A stretch of DNA of 64,000 nucleotides, taken from Streptomyces exfoliatus. Lineage in GTDB: Bacteria; Actinomycetota; Actinomycetes; Streptomycetales; Streptomycetaceae. The stretch spans positions 434,001 to 498,000 of the forward strand of contig NZ_JNZP01000001.1 of the NCBI RefSeq assembly GCF_000725545.1, in the 5' to 3' direction. Under the pieces are notes generated by a model, which was given only the letters and a program-made list of their open reading frames with translations, had not been told where the DNA came from and ran no database searches. Of the stretch, positions 46,659-56,360 are shown piece after piece (the stretch's first letter is position 1; every line of letters starts with the position of its first letter). The translations under genes and the position numbers were made by a program.

Positions 46659-46687
46659 TCAACAGCCTTTCACGGAAAGGTTGTTGA
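46659..46687. promoter_or_regulatory. Inverted repeat upstream of pyk
   Basis: TCAACA-G-CCTTTC - ACG - GAAAGG-T-TGTTGA, a 29-base inverted repeat in an unusually AT-rich patch about 55 bases before the pyk ATG. It may be a factor-independent terminator of the SIMPL gene or an operator of pyk; the absence of a T-run and its place near the promoter favour an operator. Confidence 0.45.
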
Positions 46688-46710
46688 GTAGTCATGTCAC
46701 GCCCATTCGC

Positions 46711-46733
46711 TACCGATCGGTAAGCCCTAGGCT
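46711..46733 (+). promoter_or_regulatory. pyk promoter with palindromic operator and leaderless start
   Basis: Perfect 12-base palindrome TACCGATCGGTA (46711-46722), followed by TAGGCT (46728-46733), a good -10 hexamer. The pyk ATG at 46740 is six bases after the -10, about where RNA would start. No ribosome site is present between, so the mRNA is probably leaderless. The palindrome fits between -35 and -10 and resembles TetR-type operators. Confidence 0.5.
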
Positions 46734-46739
46734 CGACCC

Positions 46740-48167
46740 ATGCGCCGAGCGAAAATCGTCTGCACCCTTGGGCCCGCCACCGAAACATACGACCAGATCA
46801 AGGCATTGATCGAGGCCGGAATGGACGTGGCCCGCCTCAACCTCAGCCACGGCAGCTACGTCGAACACGAGGAGCGCTACCAGCGCGTACGCAAAGCCTC
46901 CGACGAGACCGGCCGCAGCGTCGGCGTCCTCGCCGACCTTCAAGGCCCGAAGATCCGCCTCGGCCGCTTCCGCGAAGGACCCGTACTCCTTGAACGCGGC
47001 GACGAGTTCGCCATCACCGTCGAACCCATGGAAGGCGACCGCACCTGCTGCGGAACGACCTACTCCGGCCTCGCCGGAGACGTCACCGCAGGCGAACGCA
47101 TCCTCGTCGACGACGGCCGCGTCACCCTCGAAGTCATCTCCGTCGACGGCCCCCGCGTCAACACCCTCGTCATCGAGGGCGGCATGGTCTCCGACAACAA
47201 GGGCCTCAACCTCCCCGGCGTCGCCGTCTCCGTCCCCGCCCTCTCCGAAAAGGACATCGAAGACCTCCGCTGGGCCCTGCGCATCGGCGCCGACGTCATC
47301 GCCCTCTCCTTCGTCCGCAGCGCCCGCGACATCGTCGACGTCCACCGGATCATGGACGAGGAAGGCCGCCGGCTCCCCGTCATCGCCAAGATCGAGAAGC
47401 CCCAGGCCGTCGACAACATCGACGAGATCGTCGCCGCCTTCGACGGCATCATGGTCGCCCGCGGCGACCTCGGCGTCGAAATGCCCCTCGAACAGGTCCC
47501 GATCGTCCAGAAGCGCGCCGTCAAACTCGCCAAACGCAACGCCAAGCCGGTCATCGTCGCCACCCAGATGCTCGACTCCATGATCGACAACTCCCGCCCC
47601 ACCCGCGCCGAAGCCAGCGACGTCGCCAACGCCGTCATCGACGGCACCGACGCCGTCATGCTCTCCGGCGAGACCAGCGTCGGCCGCTACCCCATCGAAA
47701 CGGTCCGCACCATGAGCCGCATCGTGGAAGCGGCGGAGGAAGACGTCCTCGCCAAGGGCCTCCCGCCCCTCACCGACCGCAACAAGCCCCGCACCCAGGG
47801 CGGAGCCGTCGCCCGCGCCGCCGCCGAGATGGGCGACTTCCTCGGCGCCAAGTTCCTCGTCGCCTTCACCCAGTCCGGCGACACGGTCAAGCGCCTCTCC
47901 CGCTACCGCTCCCCGATCCCCCTCCTCGCCTTCACCCCGGACCCGGCCACCCGCTCCCAGCTCAACCTGACGTGGGGCGTCGAGACGTTCCTGGGCCCGC
48001 ACGTGGACTCGACGGACGCGATGGTGGCGCAGGTGGACGAGGAGCTGCTGAGGATCGGCCGCTGCCGCCCGGGCGACGTCGTGGTCATCACGGCGGGCTC
48101 CCCGCCGGGCGTGGCGGGCTCGACGAACCTGGTCCGCGTGCACCACATCGGGGACCCCCTGACGTAG
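46740..48167 (+). CDS. pyk: Pyruvate kinase
   Basis: Transfers phosphate from phosphoenolpyruvate to ADP, last step of glycolysis; 475 residues, normal. Seen: RAKIVCTLGPATETYDQI, ARLNLSHGSYVEH, LQGPKIRLGRF, the active-site Lys and Glu in VIAKIEKPQAVDNIDEI, MVARGDLGVEMPLEQVP and VIVATQMLDSM, plus LSGETSVGRYPIETV. The C-terminal domain (effector site in other pyruvate kinases) is complete. The stop codon directly abuts the stop of the convergent LAGLIDADG gene (48165-48167 and 48170-48168). Confidence 0.97.
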   Translation: MRRAKIVCTLGPATETYDQIKALIEAGMDVARLNLSHGSYVEHEERYQRVRKASDETGRSVGVLADLQGPKIRLGRFREGPVLLERGDEFAITVEPMEGDRTCCGTTYSGLAGDVTAGERILVDDGRVTLEVISVDGPRVNTLVIEGGMVSDNKGLNLPGVAVSVPALSEKDIEDLRWALRIGADVIALSFVRSARDIVDVHRIMDEEGRRLPVIAKIEKPQAVDNIDEIVAAFDGIMVARGDLGVEMPLEQVPIVQKRAVKLAKRNAKPVIVATQMLDSMIDNSRPTRAEASDVANAVIDGTDAVMLSGETSVGRYPIETVRTMSRIVEAAEEDVLAKGLPPLTDRNKPRTQGGAVARAAAEMGDFLGAKFLVAFTQSGDTVKRLSRYRSPIPLLAFTPDPATRSQLNLTWGVETFLGPHVDSTDAMVAQVDEELLRIGRCRPGDVVVITAGSPPGVAGSTNLVRVHHIGDPLT

Positions 48168-48953
48168 TCAGTGCTTGGGCCCGACGTGCAGATCCATGAG
48201 CGCGACGGAGGCTTTGCGGGCGACGGAGACATCGCGAGCACCGGTCGCTCGGCGCCTGCTCCGCCAGGCCACACCGACACGGTCCAGCGTGTCGGTGTAC
48301 AGCCGCGCTATGTCGTCCGAGGTGTTGGTGAAGAAGTAGCGGGGGTACTCGTACCGCTTCATCCGCCCGCCGATGGTCTTCTCCGTCCAGTTGACGATGC
48401 GCGACCCGTCGGAATGGATCAGTCCTCGGATGAACGACCACGGGTGGGCGTCGACGATCTCCTGCTGCCACTGTTCGAGGACGATGGCCCGTTCGTGCTT
48501 CCGGCCGGGTCCATGCTGCGGGAAGAGGCAGGTGAGGTGCTTGGAGTACACCTTGGCGTCGCTACACCCGGTCTTCCGTGCCCAGGAGGCTGTGTTGTCG
48601 GGGAACACCGTACGTACGGCCGTCATGGCTTCCTTCTGCACCCCGGGCCAGGCGTCGTCGAGTGTGATCCGCAGGCTCGGCACCCGGTGTTGCCGGGGGT
48701 GACTGATGTGCCCGTCACCGAGGTACAGCCCGAGAAGATACGCGTACGCGGCTTCATCGAGATGGCGTCCGTCGCACCGTGGGCAGAGGGGGCGCTTGAC
48801 CCTGCCTGAGCACTCGCCGCGCTTCGCGCGGTCCTCGTGCTTCCAGGAGCTGATCGTGCCGGGGGGGATGTTCAGTGTCCGGGCGACAGCCGCGTTCTTC
48901 GCGCCGCTACGCAGAAGAGTGAGTGCCCGTTGGCGCGTTCCGATGTCGTACAC
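48168..48953 (-). CDS. HTH plus LAGLIDADG-type homing-endonuclease-like protein
   Basis: 261 residues from the GTG at 48953. Residues about 6-40 look like a helix-turn-helix (RQRALTLLRSGAKNAAVART, then LNIPPGTISSWKHED); CPRC at 57-60 may bind zinc. Two LAGLIDADG-like helices follow: AYLLGLYLGDGHIS (about 71-83) and FIRGLIHSDGSRIV, each with an acidic residue at the expected place. The pair indicates a single-chain homing-endonuclease fold, used in actinomycetes also in proteins annotated as regulators. An upstream in-frame ATG at 49109 lies inside the tRNA gene and was rejected as start. It sits downstream of the tRNA on the same strand. Whether it cuts DNA is unknown. Confidence 0.75.
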   Translation of the reverse strand: MYDIGTRQRALTLLRSGAKNAAVARTLNIPPGTISSWKHEDRAKRGECSGRVKRPLCPRCDGRHLDEAAYAYLLGLYLGDGHISHPRQHRVPSLRITLDDAWPGVQKEAMTAVRTVFPDNTASWARKTGCSDAKVYSKHLTCLFPQHGPGRKHERAIVLEQWQQEIVDAHPWSFIRGLIHSDGSRIVNWTEKTIGGRMKRYEYPRYFFTNTSDDIARLYTDTLDRVGVAWRSRRRATGARDVSVARKASVALMDLHVGPKH

Positions 48954-49041
48954 ACGGTCGAGGGTTGCTGATGCGCGCGTGTGGCTGCGGGTGGATCGAC
49001 AGGGTTCACGCGTGTGAGTGACGATCACTGGCCGCTCGTCG

Positions 49042-49056
49042 ACCTTCGAATCGAAG
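49042..49056 (-). terminator. Small hairpin downstream of the tRNA
   Basis: CCTTCGAATCGAAGG, 7-base arms, just after the tRNA 3' end on the minus strand and preceded there by CTTTTCC. Likely tRNA terminator or processing signal. Confidence 0.4.
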
Positions 49057-49062
49057 GAAAAG

Positions 49063-49137
49063 TGCCCCGGGTCGGACTCGAACCGACACTGTGTGGGTTT
49101 TGAATCCACTGCCTGCTGCCAATTGGGCTACCGGGGC
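49063..49137 (-). tRNA. tRNA with CAA anticodon (Leu by codon), short variable loop
   Basis: 75 bases on the minus strand: acceptor arm GCCCCGG/CCGGGGC with discriminator A, D arm TAGCCCAATTGGCAGCAGG, anticodon loop TTCAAAA giving CAA (reads UUG), T arm GTCGG-TTCGAGT-CCGAC. CCA is not encoded. The orientation is fixed by the TTCGAGTCC and AATTGGCAG consensus. Unusual points: the variable region is only about five bases, whereas bacterial tRNA-Leu normally has a long variable arm, and the anticodon stem has an A-C mismatch next to the loop. A pdtaR-type gene follows divergently. Confidence 0.8.
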
Positions 49138-49247
49138 CCGCGGAATCAAAGGTTTCCCCTGACCCTCTGCGCGTCCACCATACCGCAGCTAGGTAGGCTC
49201 TTGGTGAGCTGTATCCGCCTGGAAGAGGCCTTGAACGAGGAGCCCCC

Positions 49248-49904
49248 GTGACCGCCCCCGAGTCGCCCCAGCCCGCCGACGACGCCGCCGACACGTCGCA
49301 CGTCCCGCCGCTGACGACCCGTGTCGTCATCGCCGAGGACGAGGCCCTCATCCGCCTCGACCTCAAAGAGATGCTGGAGGAAGAGGGCTACACGGTCGTC
49401 GGCGAGGCCGGAGACGGCCAGACCGCCGTCGAGCTCGCCCGTGAGCACCGCCCCGACCTCGTCATCCTCGATGTGAAGATGCCCATCCTGGACGGCATCT
49501 CGGCGGCCGAGAAGATCGCCGGCGAGTCCATCGCCCCGGTCCTCATGCTCACCGCCTTCTCGCAGCGCGAGCTCGTCGAGCGGGCCAGGGACGCCGGTGC
49601 CATGGCGTACCTGGTGAAGCCGTTCAGCAAGAGCGACGTGGTGCCGGCCATCGAGATGGCGGTGTCCCGCTTCTCCGAGCTGCGTGCCCTGGAGCAGGAG
49701 GTCGCGGACCTCTCGCAGCGTCTGGAGACCCGCAAGCTGGTGGACCGGGCGAAGTCGATCCTGCAGACGCAGTACGGGCTGACGGAGCCGGCCGCGTTCC
49801 GTTGGATCCAGAAGACGTCGATGGACCGTCGTATGTCGATGCAGCAGGTCGCCGAGGCGGTCATCGAGGACGCCGAGGAGAAGAAGGCGGCGAAGGGGCA
49901 GTAG
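49248..49904 (+). CDS. pdtaR: ANTAR-domain response regulator, PdtaR type
   Basis: 218-residue two-component regulator: receiver domain VVIAEDEALIRLDLKEML, phosphorylated Asp in LVILDVKMPILDG, LMLTAFSQREL and YLVKPFSKSDV, then a short coiled coil and a C-terminal ANTAR RNA-binding domain (LETRKLVDRAKSILQ, LTEPAAFRWIQKTSMDRRMSM). ANTAR proteins bind paired hairpins and prevent transcription termination. Resembles mycobacterial PdtaR in order and length, but no sensor kinase is adjacent. GTG start with CGAGGAG 6 bases upstream. A good terminator follows. Confidence 0.93.
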   Translation: MTAPESPQPADDAADTSHVPPLTTRVVIAEDEALIRLDLKEMLEEEGYTVVGEAGDGQTAVELAREHRPDLVILDVKMPILDGISAAEKIAGESIAPVLMLTAFSQRELVERARDAGAMAYLVKPFSKSDVVPAIEMAVSRFSELRALEQEVADLSQRLETRKLVDRAKSILQTQYGLTEPAAFRWIQKTSMDRRMSMQQVAEAVIEDAEEKKAAKGQ

Positions 49905-49936
49905 CCCGTACCCGTACTCCGTACATCCGTACAGAA

Positions 49937-49972
49937 GAAGGCCCGCCCCACGGCACTGTGGGGCGGGCCTTC
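49937..49972. terminator. Terminator between pdtaR and the liv operon
   Basis: GAAGGCCCGCCCCAC - GGCACT - GTGGGGCGGGCCTTC, 15 perfect pairs between convergent genes. Confidence 0.88.
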
Positions 49973-49990
49973 GGTTCGTGGTGCTGCTGC

Positions 49991-50703
49991 TCAGTCCTCG
50001 CCGAGGTACGCCTTGCGGACGGACTCGTCGTGGAGCAGGTTCTGCCCGGTGCCGGAGAGGACGACCTTGCCGATCTCCATGACGTGACCGTGGTCCGCCA
50101 GGGCGAGCGCGGCCTGGGCGTTCTGCTCGACGAGCAGGATGGTGGTGCCCTGGGCCTTGAGCTCGGCGATGGTCGCCATGATCTTCTGCATCATGATCGG
50201 GGAGAGGCCCATGGAGGGCTCGTCGAGCATGAGCAGCTTGGGCTGGGACATCAGGGCGCGGCCCATGGCGAGCATCTGCTGCTCGCCGCCGGAGAGGGTG
50301 CCGGCGGCCTGCTTGCGACGTTCGCCCAGGATGGGGAAGAGGTCGTAGGCGCGCTGGACGTCCTTGGCGATGCCGGCGGTGTCCTTGCGGAGGAAGGCGC
50401 CGAGGAGGAGGTTCTCCTCGATGGTCATCCGGGGGAAGATGTGCCGGCCCTCGGGGGAGTGGGCGAGGCCGAGGGAGACGATCTTGTGGGCGGGGATCTT
50501 GCGGAGGGACTTGCCCTCGAACTTGATCTGGCCGCCGACCGGCTTGAGGAGCCCGGAGAGGGTCCGCAGGGTGGTGGTCTTTCCGGCGCCGTTGGTGCCG
50601 ATGAGGGTGACGACCTCACCGGCGTCGACGGAGAAGGAGATGCCCTTGACGGCCTCGATCTTTCCGTAGGCGACGCGCAGGTCCTCGACTTCGAGCATTG
50701 CGG

Positions 50704-50707
<4 letters not shown>
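49991..50707 (-). CDS. livF: Branched-chain amino-acid ABC transporter ATPase LivF
   Basis: ATP-binding subunit of a Liv-type importer, 238 residues. Walker A GTNGAGKTTTLR, Q-loop SPEGRHIFPRMT, signature TLSGGEQQMLAM, Walker B LLMLDEPSMGLS and the H-loop TILLVEQNAQAAL. The ATG overlaps the livG stop by four bases. Last gene of the livJ-livH-livM-livG-livF operon. Confidence 0.96.
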
Positions 50708-51780
<1,073 letters not shown>

Positions 51781-51783
51781 GGT

Positions 51784-53628
51784 TCAGGCACCTGCCTTGG
51801 CGAGCGTGGCGGGCGTCTCGTCCTTCTCGTGGAACTCCAGCTGGTTGCGCCGGTTGGCGATGATGCCTTCCGGGCGGAAGCGCATGAGGAGGATCAGTGC
51901 GACGCCGAAGGCGAAGAGCTGGTACTCGCCCATGAACTGGAGCTTGTTCGGGATGAGGAAGAGGAGGGACGCGCCGACCAGGGGGCCGCTCATGGTGCCC
52001 ATGCCGCCGAGGACGACGGCCGCGAGCAGGAAGGCGGAGTTGGGCGGGATGGGGCCGGCGAAGAGGTACTGCTCGGGGGTCACGGTGTAGGTGACGTGGG
52101 CCTGCACGGTGCCGGCGAGGCCGGCGAGGCCGGCGCCGAGGGCGAAGGCGATGAGCTTGACGCGGAAGCCGTTGATGCCCATGGCGAGTGCGGCGGTCTC
52201 GTCCTCGCGGATGGCGACCCAGGCGCGGCCGATGCGGGAGTCGCCGCTGCGTCGGAAGACGAGTACGACGACCGCCATGATCAGCAGCATCAGGAAGAAG
52301 TAGTTGGCGAAGCGTCCGATGGTGAAGCCGGCGATGGAGTGCGCGGCGCCGAAGTCGAATCCGAGGATGTTGAGGTTCGGGATGGACGAGATGCCGTTGG
52401 AGCCGTTGGTGATGTCGGGGCCGGAGGTGCCGTCGGTGTTCATCACCGCGATGCGGAAGATCTCACCGAAGCCGAGCGTCACGATGGCGAGGTAGTCGCC
52501 GCGCAGTCGCAGGGTCGGGGCGCCGATGAGGACGCCGAAGACCAGGGAGGCTCCGGCGCCGACCAGGATGGCGGCCCAGAAGGGGAAGTGGACGCCGAAG
52601 GGGGAGCTCGGGGCGCCCGAGACGAGGGCGGCCGCGTAGGCGCCGACGCCGAGGAAGGCGACGTATCCGAGGTCGAGGAGACCGGCGAGGCCGACGACGA
52701 TGTTCAGGCCCAGGGCGACCGTGGCGAAGATCAGGATGTAGACGCCGAGCGTCGCGTACTGGTCGTCGGTCTGGGTGAAGGGGAAGAGCGCCGCGGCGGT
52801 GAACGCGCCCGCGATGGAGAGGTTCTGGTGCTTGCTGGTGAGCTGCGTGGCCTGTGCGACGAGGCCCGACTTGCTGACGGCGGCGAAGCCGAGGCCGGCT
52901 GTGATCAGGAAGCCGAGGAACAGCTCGTCGTACTCGGTGCCGACACCGTAGGTGAAGACGCCGAGGGCGATGGCGAGGACGCCGGCGATGATCAGGATCT
53001 CGACGGAGGAGTGCATCGTCGGGAGCCGGCGTGCGGTGCCGGTGGTGGCGAAGGCGGCCCTGAAGGAGGCCCAGCCGTTGCCGGCGCGGTGCTTGAACTG
53101 GTCCCAGGAGGTGTCCTCGGGGTCCACGGGGAGGACCTTCGGCCGCTCGAAGGGGAGGGCGAGGGCGCCGAGGAGGGCGAGGAGGCTGGCGAGTGCGACG
53201 ACCGCGCCGCCGGGCTCCAGGTTGACGGGGCCGCCGAGCTGGATGCTGATGGCGCCGACGGTGAACCAGGTGATGGCGAAGTTGGCGAGGGCGGCGAGCT
53301 TGAGGGCCGCGTCGCCGCCGGCCGGGGTCAGCCAGCGGGTGCCCCTGACGCCGTACGAGGAGAGGGCGAAGAGGGCGGTGAGTACGCCGGTGACCAGGAC
53401 CTGCATCTGGAGGCCGGCGGGGGAGCCGTAGTACGTGAGGTCGCCGGGGAAGCGGGGGGTCCAGGTCCAGGCGAGGAAGCAGCTGACGACGGTGAGGACG
53501 CCGCCGCCCAGGGTGAGGGCGCGGGCTGCCGTGGCCGGGATGAAGCCGATGAGGCCGGTCGCCTCGGCGGCGGGCTCGGGAGCCGCGGACGCCTTGGGGT
53601 TCTCGGAGATGGTGGTCATGGTGCTCAC
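51784..53628 (-). CDS. livM: Branched-chain amino-acid ABC transporter permease LivM, extended
   Basis: Membrane permease, 614 residues, longer than the ~300-430 usual. The permease core is in the C-terminal half: LGLNIVVGLAGLLDLGYVAF, GAPTLRLRGDYLAIVTLGFGEIFRI, AWVAIREDETAALAMGIN. The N-terminal ~200 residues add about four membrane segments (LTLGGGVLTVVSCFLAWTW, LQMQVLVTGVLTALFAL, LAALANFAITWFTVGAI, VVALASLLALLGALAL) and a soluble loop. GTG at 53628 overlaps the livH stop (GTGA); the ATG at 53619 is an alternative. Confidence 0.93.
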   Translation of the reverse strand: MSTMTTISENPKASAAPEPAAEATGLIGFIPATAARALTLGGGVLTVVSCFLAWTWTPRFPGDLTYYGSPAGLQMQVLVTGVLTALFALSSYGVRGTRWLTPAGGDAALKLAALANFAITWFTVGAISIQLGGPVNLEPGGAVVALASLLALLGALALPFERPKVLPVDPEDTSWDQFKHRAGNGWASFRAAFATTGTARRLPTMHSSVEILIIAGVLAIALGVFTYGVGTEYDELFLGFLITAGLGFAAVSKSGLVAQATQLTSKHQNLSIAGAFTAAALFPFTQTDDQYATLGVYILIFATVALGLNIVVGLAGLLDLGYVAFLGVGAYAAALVSGAPSSPFGVHFPFWAAILVGAGASLVFGVLIGAPTLRLRGDYLAIVTLGFGEIFRIAVMNTDGTSGPDITNGSNGISSIPNLNILGFDFGAAHSIAGFTIGRFANYFFLMLLIMAVVVLVFRRSGDSRIGRAWVAIREDETAALAMGINGFRVKLIAFALGAGLAGLAGTVQAHVTYTVTPEQYLFAGPIPPNSAFLLAAVVLGGMGTMSGPLVGASLLFLIPNKLQFMGEYQLFAFGVALILLMRFRPEGIIANRRNQLEFHEKDETPATLAKAGA

Positions 53629-54554
53629 GCCCTGTCCGCGACGCGCTCGCCGAGGAGGCCTTGTGGCCGGGCGAGGAGTACGACGATGAGGAGTACGAAG
53701 GCCCAGACGTCGGCCCAGGACTGGCCGCCGAGCTGCTCCATACCGGGGATGTGGCTGATGTACGCCGTCGCCATGGTCTCGGCGACACCGAGGACGACTC
53801 CGCCGAGCATGGCTCCGTAGATGTTGCCGATTCCGCCGAGGACCGCGGCCGTGAAGGCCTTGAGGCCGAGGAGGAAGCCCATCTTGTAGTCGACGACGCC
53901 GTACTTGAGGCCGTAGGCGACGGCTCCGACGGCGGCCATGGCGGCGCCGAGGGCGAACGCGATGACGATGATCCGGTCGGTGTTGACGCCCATGAGCTTG
54001 GCGGTGTCCGGGTCCTGCGCGGTGGCCTGCATGCCGCGGCCGGTGCGGGTGCGCATGACGAAGAAGGCGAGGAAGGCCATGCAGATGGGGGCGGCGATGA
54101 GGAGGAAGACGTCGCCGGTCTGGATGGTGATCGGGCCGAGTTCGATGGAGCCGCCGGGGATCTGCGGGAAGGTCCGGGCGGACTTGGCCTCCGGGTACCA
54201 GACCCATACGGCGTACTGCAGGGCGAGCGAGAGACCGATGGCCGTGATGAGCGGGGCGAGGCGGGGGCCGCCGCGGAGCGGACGGTAGGCGAACCGTTCC
54301 GCCCCGATGGCTATGGTGGTCGCGACGAGCACGGCACCGATGATCATGAGCGGCAGTGCGACCCACATGGTGGTGCCGCCGGGCAGGATGAGCCAGACCG
54401 TGAGGGCTCCGAAGCCACCGGTCATGAAGATCTCGCCGTGGGCGAAGTTGATGAGCTGGACGATGCCGTAGACCATCGTGTAGCCGACGGCGACGAGCCC
54501 GTACATGGATCCCAGTAGCAGGCCGTTGACCAGCTGCTGCGGCAGTTCGTTCAC
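53625..54554 (-). CDS. livH: Branched-chain amino-acid ABC transporter permease LivH
   Basis: Membrane permease of 309 residues: LVNGLLLGSMYGLVAVGYTM, YGIVQLINFAHGEIFMTGGF, MQATAQDPDTAKLMGVNTDR and VLGGIGNIYGAMLGGVVLG, all LivH-like. The GTG at 54554 was chosen because GGAGG lies 8 bases upstream; the ATG at 54590 would include that site in the coding region. Stop overlaps livM by four bases. Confidence 0.95.
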   Translation of the reverse strand: MNELPQQLVNGLLLGSMYGLVAVGYTMVYGIVQLINFAHGEIFMTGGFGALTVWLILPGGTTMWVALPLMIIGAVLVATTIAIGAERFAYRPLRGGPRLAPLITAIGLSLALQYAVWVWYPEAKSARTFPQIPGGSIELGPITIQTGDVFLLIAAPICMAFLAFFVMRTRTGRGMQATAQDPDTAKLMGVNTDRIIVIAFALGAAMAAVGAVAYGLKYGVVDYKMGFLLGLKAFTAAVLGGIGNIYGAMLGGVVLGVAETMATAYISHIPGMEQLGGQSWADVWAFVLLIVVLLARPQGLLGERVADRA

Positions 54555-54654
54555 CGCATTGTCCTCCGAGACTTTCGACGGATGTGACACCGCGCGGGGA
54601 GCCAGGTGCGGCCCCCCGCGCGGTGAAGGTGGTGCGTGAGTGGTGAGGTGGGGA

Positions 54655-55896
54655 TCAGCCGCCGAAGGTGCCGGACTTGACCGGCTTGAACGCGCCGCCC
54701 TCGACCTTGTAGACGGTCAGCTGCTTGTTGGTGGTGTCACCGAACTCGTCGAAGGAGACCTTGCCGCTGACGCCCTCGAAGGAGACACCCTGGACGGCCT
54801 CGACGACCTTGGCGCGGGCGTCGTCCGGGAGCTTGCCGCCGTTGCCGTCGACGACCTTCTTGACGGCCTCGATGATGGCCCAGGTCGAGTCGTACGAGTA
54901 GCCGCCGTAGGCCTCGTAGGCCTCCTTGTAGCCACCGGTCTTGTAGTCGGCCAGGAAGTCCTTGGCCGAGGCGAGGGACTCGATCGGCGCGCCGACGGAG
55001 GTGGCGAAGTCGCCCTCGGCCGCGGTGGCGCCCGCGAGCTTCACGTACTCGGGGCTGAAGAGCGCGTCGCCGCCGACGACGACGACCTTCGCGCCGGCTT
55101 CCTTGATCTGCTTGGCCAGCGGGCCGGCGGCCGGGTACTCGCCACCGTAGTAGACGACGTCGGCGCCGGAGCTCTTCACCTTGGTCGCGACCGCGGAGAA
55201 GTCCTTGGTGTCGGGGTTGATGTGCTCGGTGCCGAGGACCTTGCCGCCGAGCTTCTCGAACTCGCCCTTGAAGGTGCCCGCGAGGCCGGCGCCGTAGGTC
55301 TTCTTGTCGTCGATGATGAAGGCCTTGGTCTTCTTGGCCTCGTTGAAGACGTACTGGGCCGCGAAGGGGCCCTGGATGGCGTCCGTGGTGGCGGTGCGGA
55401 AGTACGACTTGTAGCCGCGCTTCTTGTCGCCGGAGGCCCAGTTGACGCCCTGGCTCAGGGCCGGGTTGGTGTTGGCCGGGGAGACCTGGGCCAGCTTCGC
55501 GTCGTCGAAGACCTTCTGCATGGCCTCGGCGACGCCGGAGTTCAGCGGGCCGACGACGCCGAGGACGGTCTTGTCGGCGACGAACTTGGTGGCGTTCTGC
55601 TGGCCGGCGGAGGGCTGGGCCTGGTCGTCCAGGGACTCCAGCTTGAAGGTCACGCCCTTGACGTATTCCTTCTTGTTGGCCGTCTTGACCGCCAGGTCGG
55701 CCGAGTTCTTGATGCCGAGGCCGAGGGCCGACAGCTCGCCCGTGAGGGGGGCGTCGAGGCCGATGGTCACGGTGACGTTGCCGGTGTCACCGTCCTTGGC
55801 CGCGCCGTCCTTGTCGTCGCGCGAACCACAGGCGGTGAGGGTGAGTGCTCCCGCGGTGACCGCGGTGGTGAGTATGAGCATCGAACGGTTTCGCAC
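54655..55896 (-). CDS. livJ: Branched-chain amino-acid-binding lipoprotein LivJ/LivK
   Basis: Extracytoplasmic substrate-binding lipoprotein of 413 residues. Lipobox LTAC with the lipidated Cys at residue 23. Periplasmic-binding fold: VTIGLDAPLTGELSALGLGI, VLGVVGPLNSGVAEAM, SPANTNPALSQG, AYEAYGGYSYDSTWAIIEAV. The GTG at 55896 was chosen since GGAAAGGA lies about 7 bases upstream. Highest expressed gene expected of the operon; a 100-base gap separates it from livH. Should be a substrate of Lgt. Confidence 0.95.
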   Translation of the reverse strand: MRNRSMLILTTAVTAGALTLTACGSRDDKDGAAKDGDTGNVTVTIGLDAPLTGELSALGLGIKNSADLAVKTANKKEYVKGVTFKLESLDDQAQPSAGQQNATKFVADKTVLGVVGPLNSGVAEAMQKVFDDAKLAQVSPANTNPALSQGVNWASGDKKRGYKSYFRTATTDAIQGPFAAQYVFNEAKKTKAFIIDDKKTYGAGLAGTFKGEFEKLGGKVLGTEHINPDTKDFSAVATKVKSSGADVVYYGGEYPAAGPLAKQIKEAGAKVVVVGGDALFSPEYVKLAGATAAEGDFATSVGAPIESLASAKDFLADYKTGGYKEAYEAYGGYSYDSTWAIIEAVKKVVDGNGGKLPDDARAKVVEAVQGVSFEGVSGKVSFDEFGDTTNKQLTVYKVEGGAFKPVKSGTFGG

Positions 55897-56360
55897 GAAG
55901 GGTCCTTTCCCTGGCGCGGCCCCCTCGGATGAGGCGGTGCCGTGAAGCTGCAATGCGAGGGGTGCCGTTTTTGGAACGCCGGGCCGTACTGGGTTGGTAC
56001 AGGGCCGTGCAGTAGGACGCGCCCGGCGGCGCGGTGACTGGCGGTGACTCTAAGCGCAGGTGGGGAGGGTCGGGGAGCGCCGAGGGAAGGATGTGACTGT
56101 CTTGTTATGCCGACGGGGAAAGAGTGTGTTCGACGGGTGGGAAAACCGGGGCATAGCGGTCTGTAATGCAGTGTTCACATAGTGAGAACGTGCAGTTCCG
56201 CTAAGGGGCTTGAGTGAATCTTGCTCCTGTCGGGGGCGTCGGCCGACTCTCCGGATATCGGACAGTGGCAGAAACCTCAGCGGACGGAACGCCTCGCCGG
56301 CCACCGTCCGCTCCCGCCCTCCCCCACCCGCGCGAACGTCACTCAGGGTGACGGCCGACG
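55897..56360. promoter_or_regulatory. Liv operon leader and convergent/divergent spacer
   Basis: 464 bases without a gene between the start of the liv operon and the end of the S1 protease gene. It is less GC-rich than the surroundings around 56080-56190 and contains GTTCAC-AT-AGTGAGAAC (56173-56189), an imperfect palindrome that could be an operator. The liv promoter should be here; I cannot place it with confidence. Confidence 0.4.

Noticed and set aside
48954..49109. N-terminal extension of the LAGLIDADG protein to an ATG at 49109
   Set aside because: That ATG lies within the tRNA gene and the added residues look like translated spacer.
49063..49137. Plus-strand tRNA reading (anticodon TTG)
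   Set aside because: The T-loop TTCGAGTCC and D-loop AATTGGCAG consensus occur only on the minus strand.
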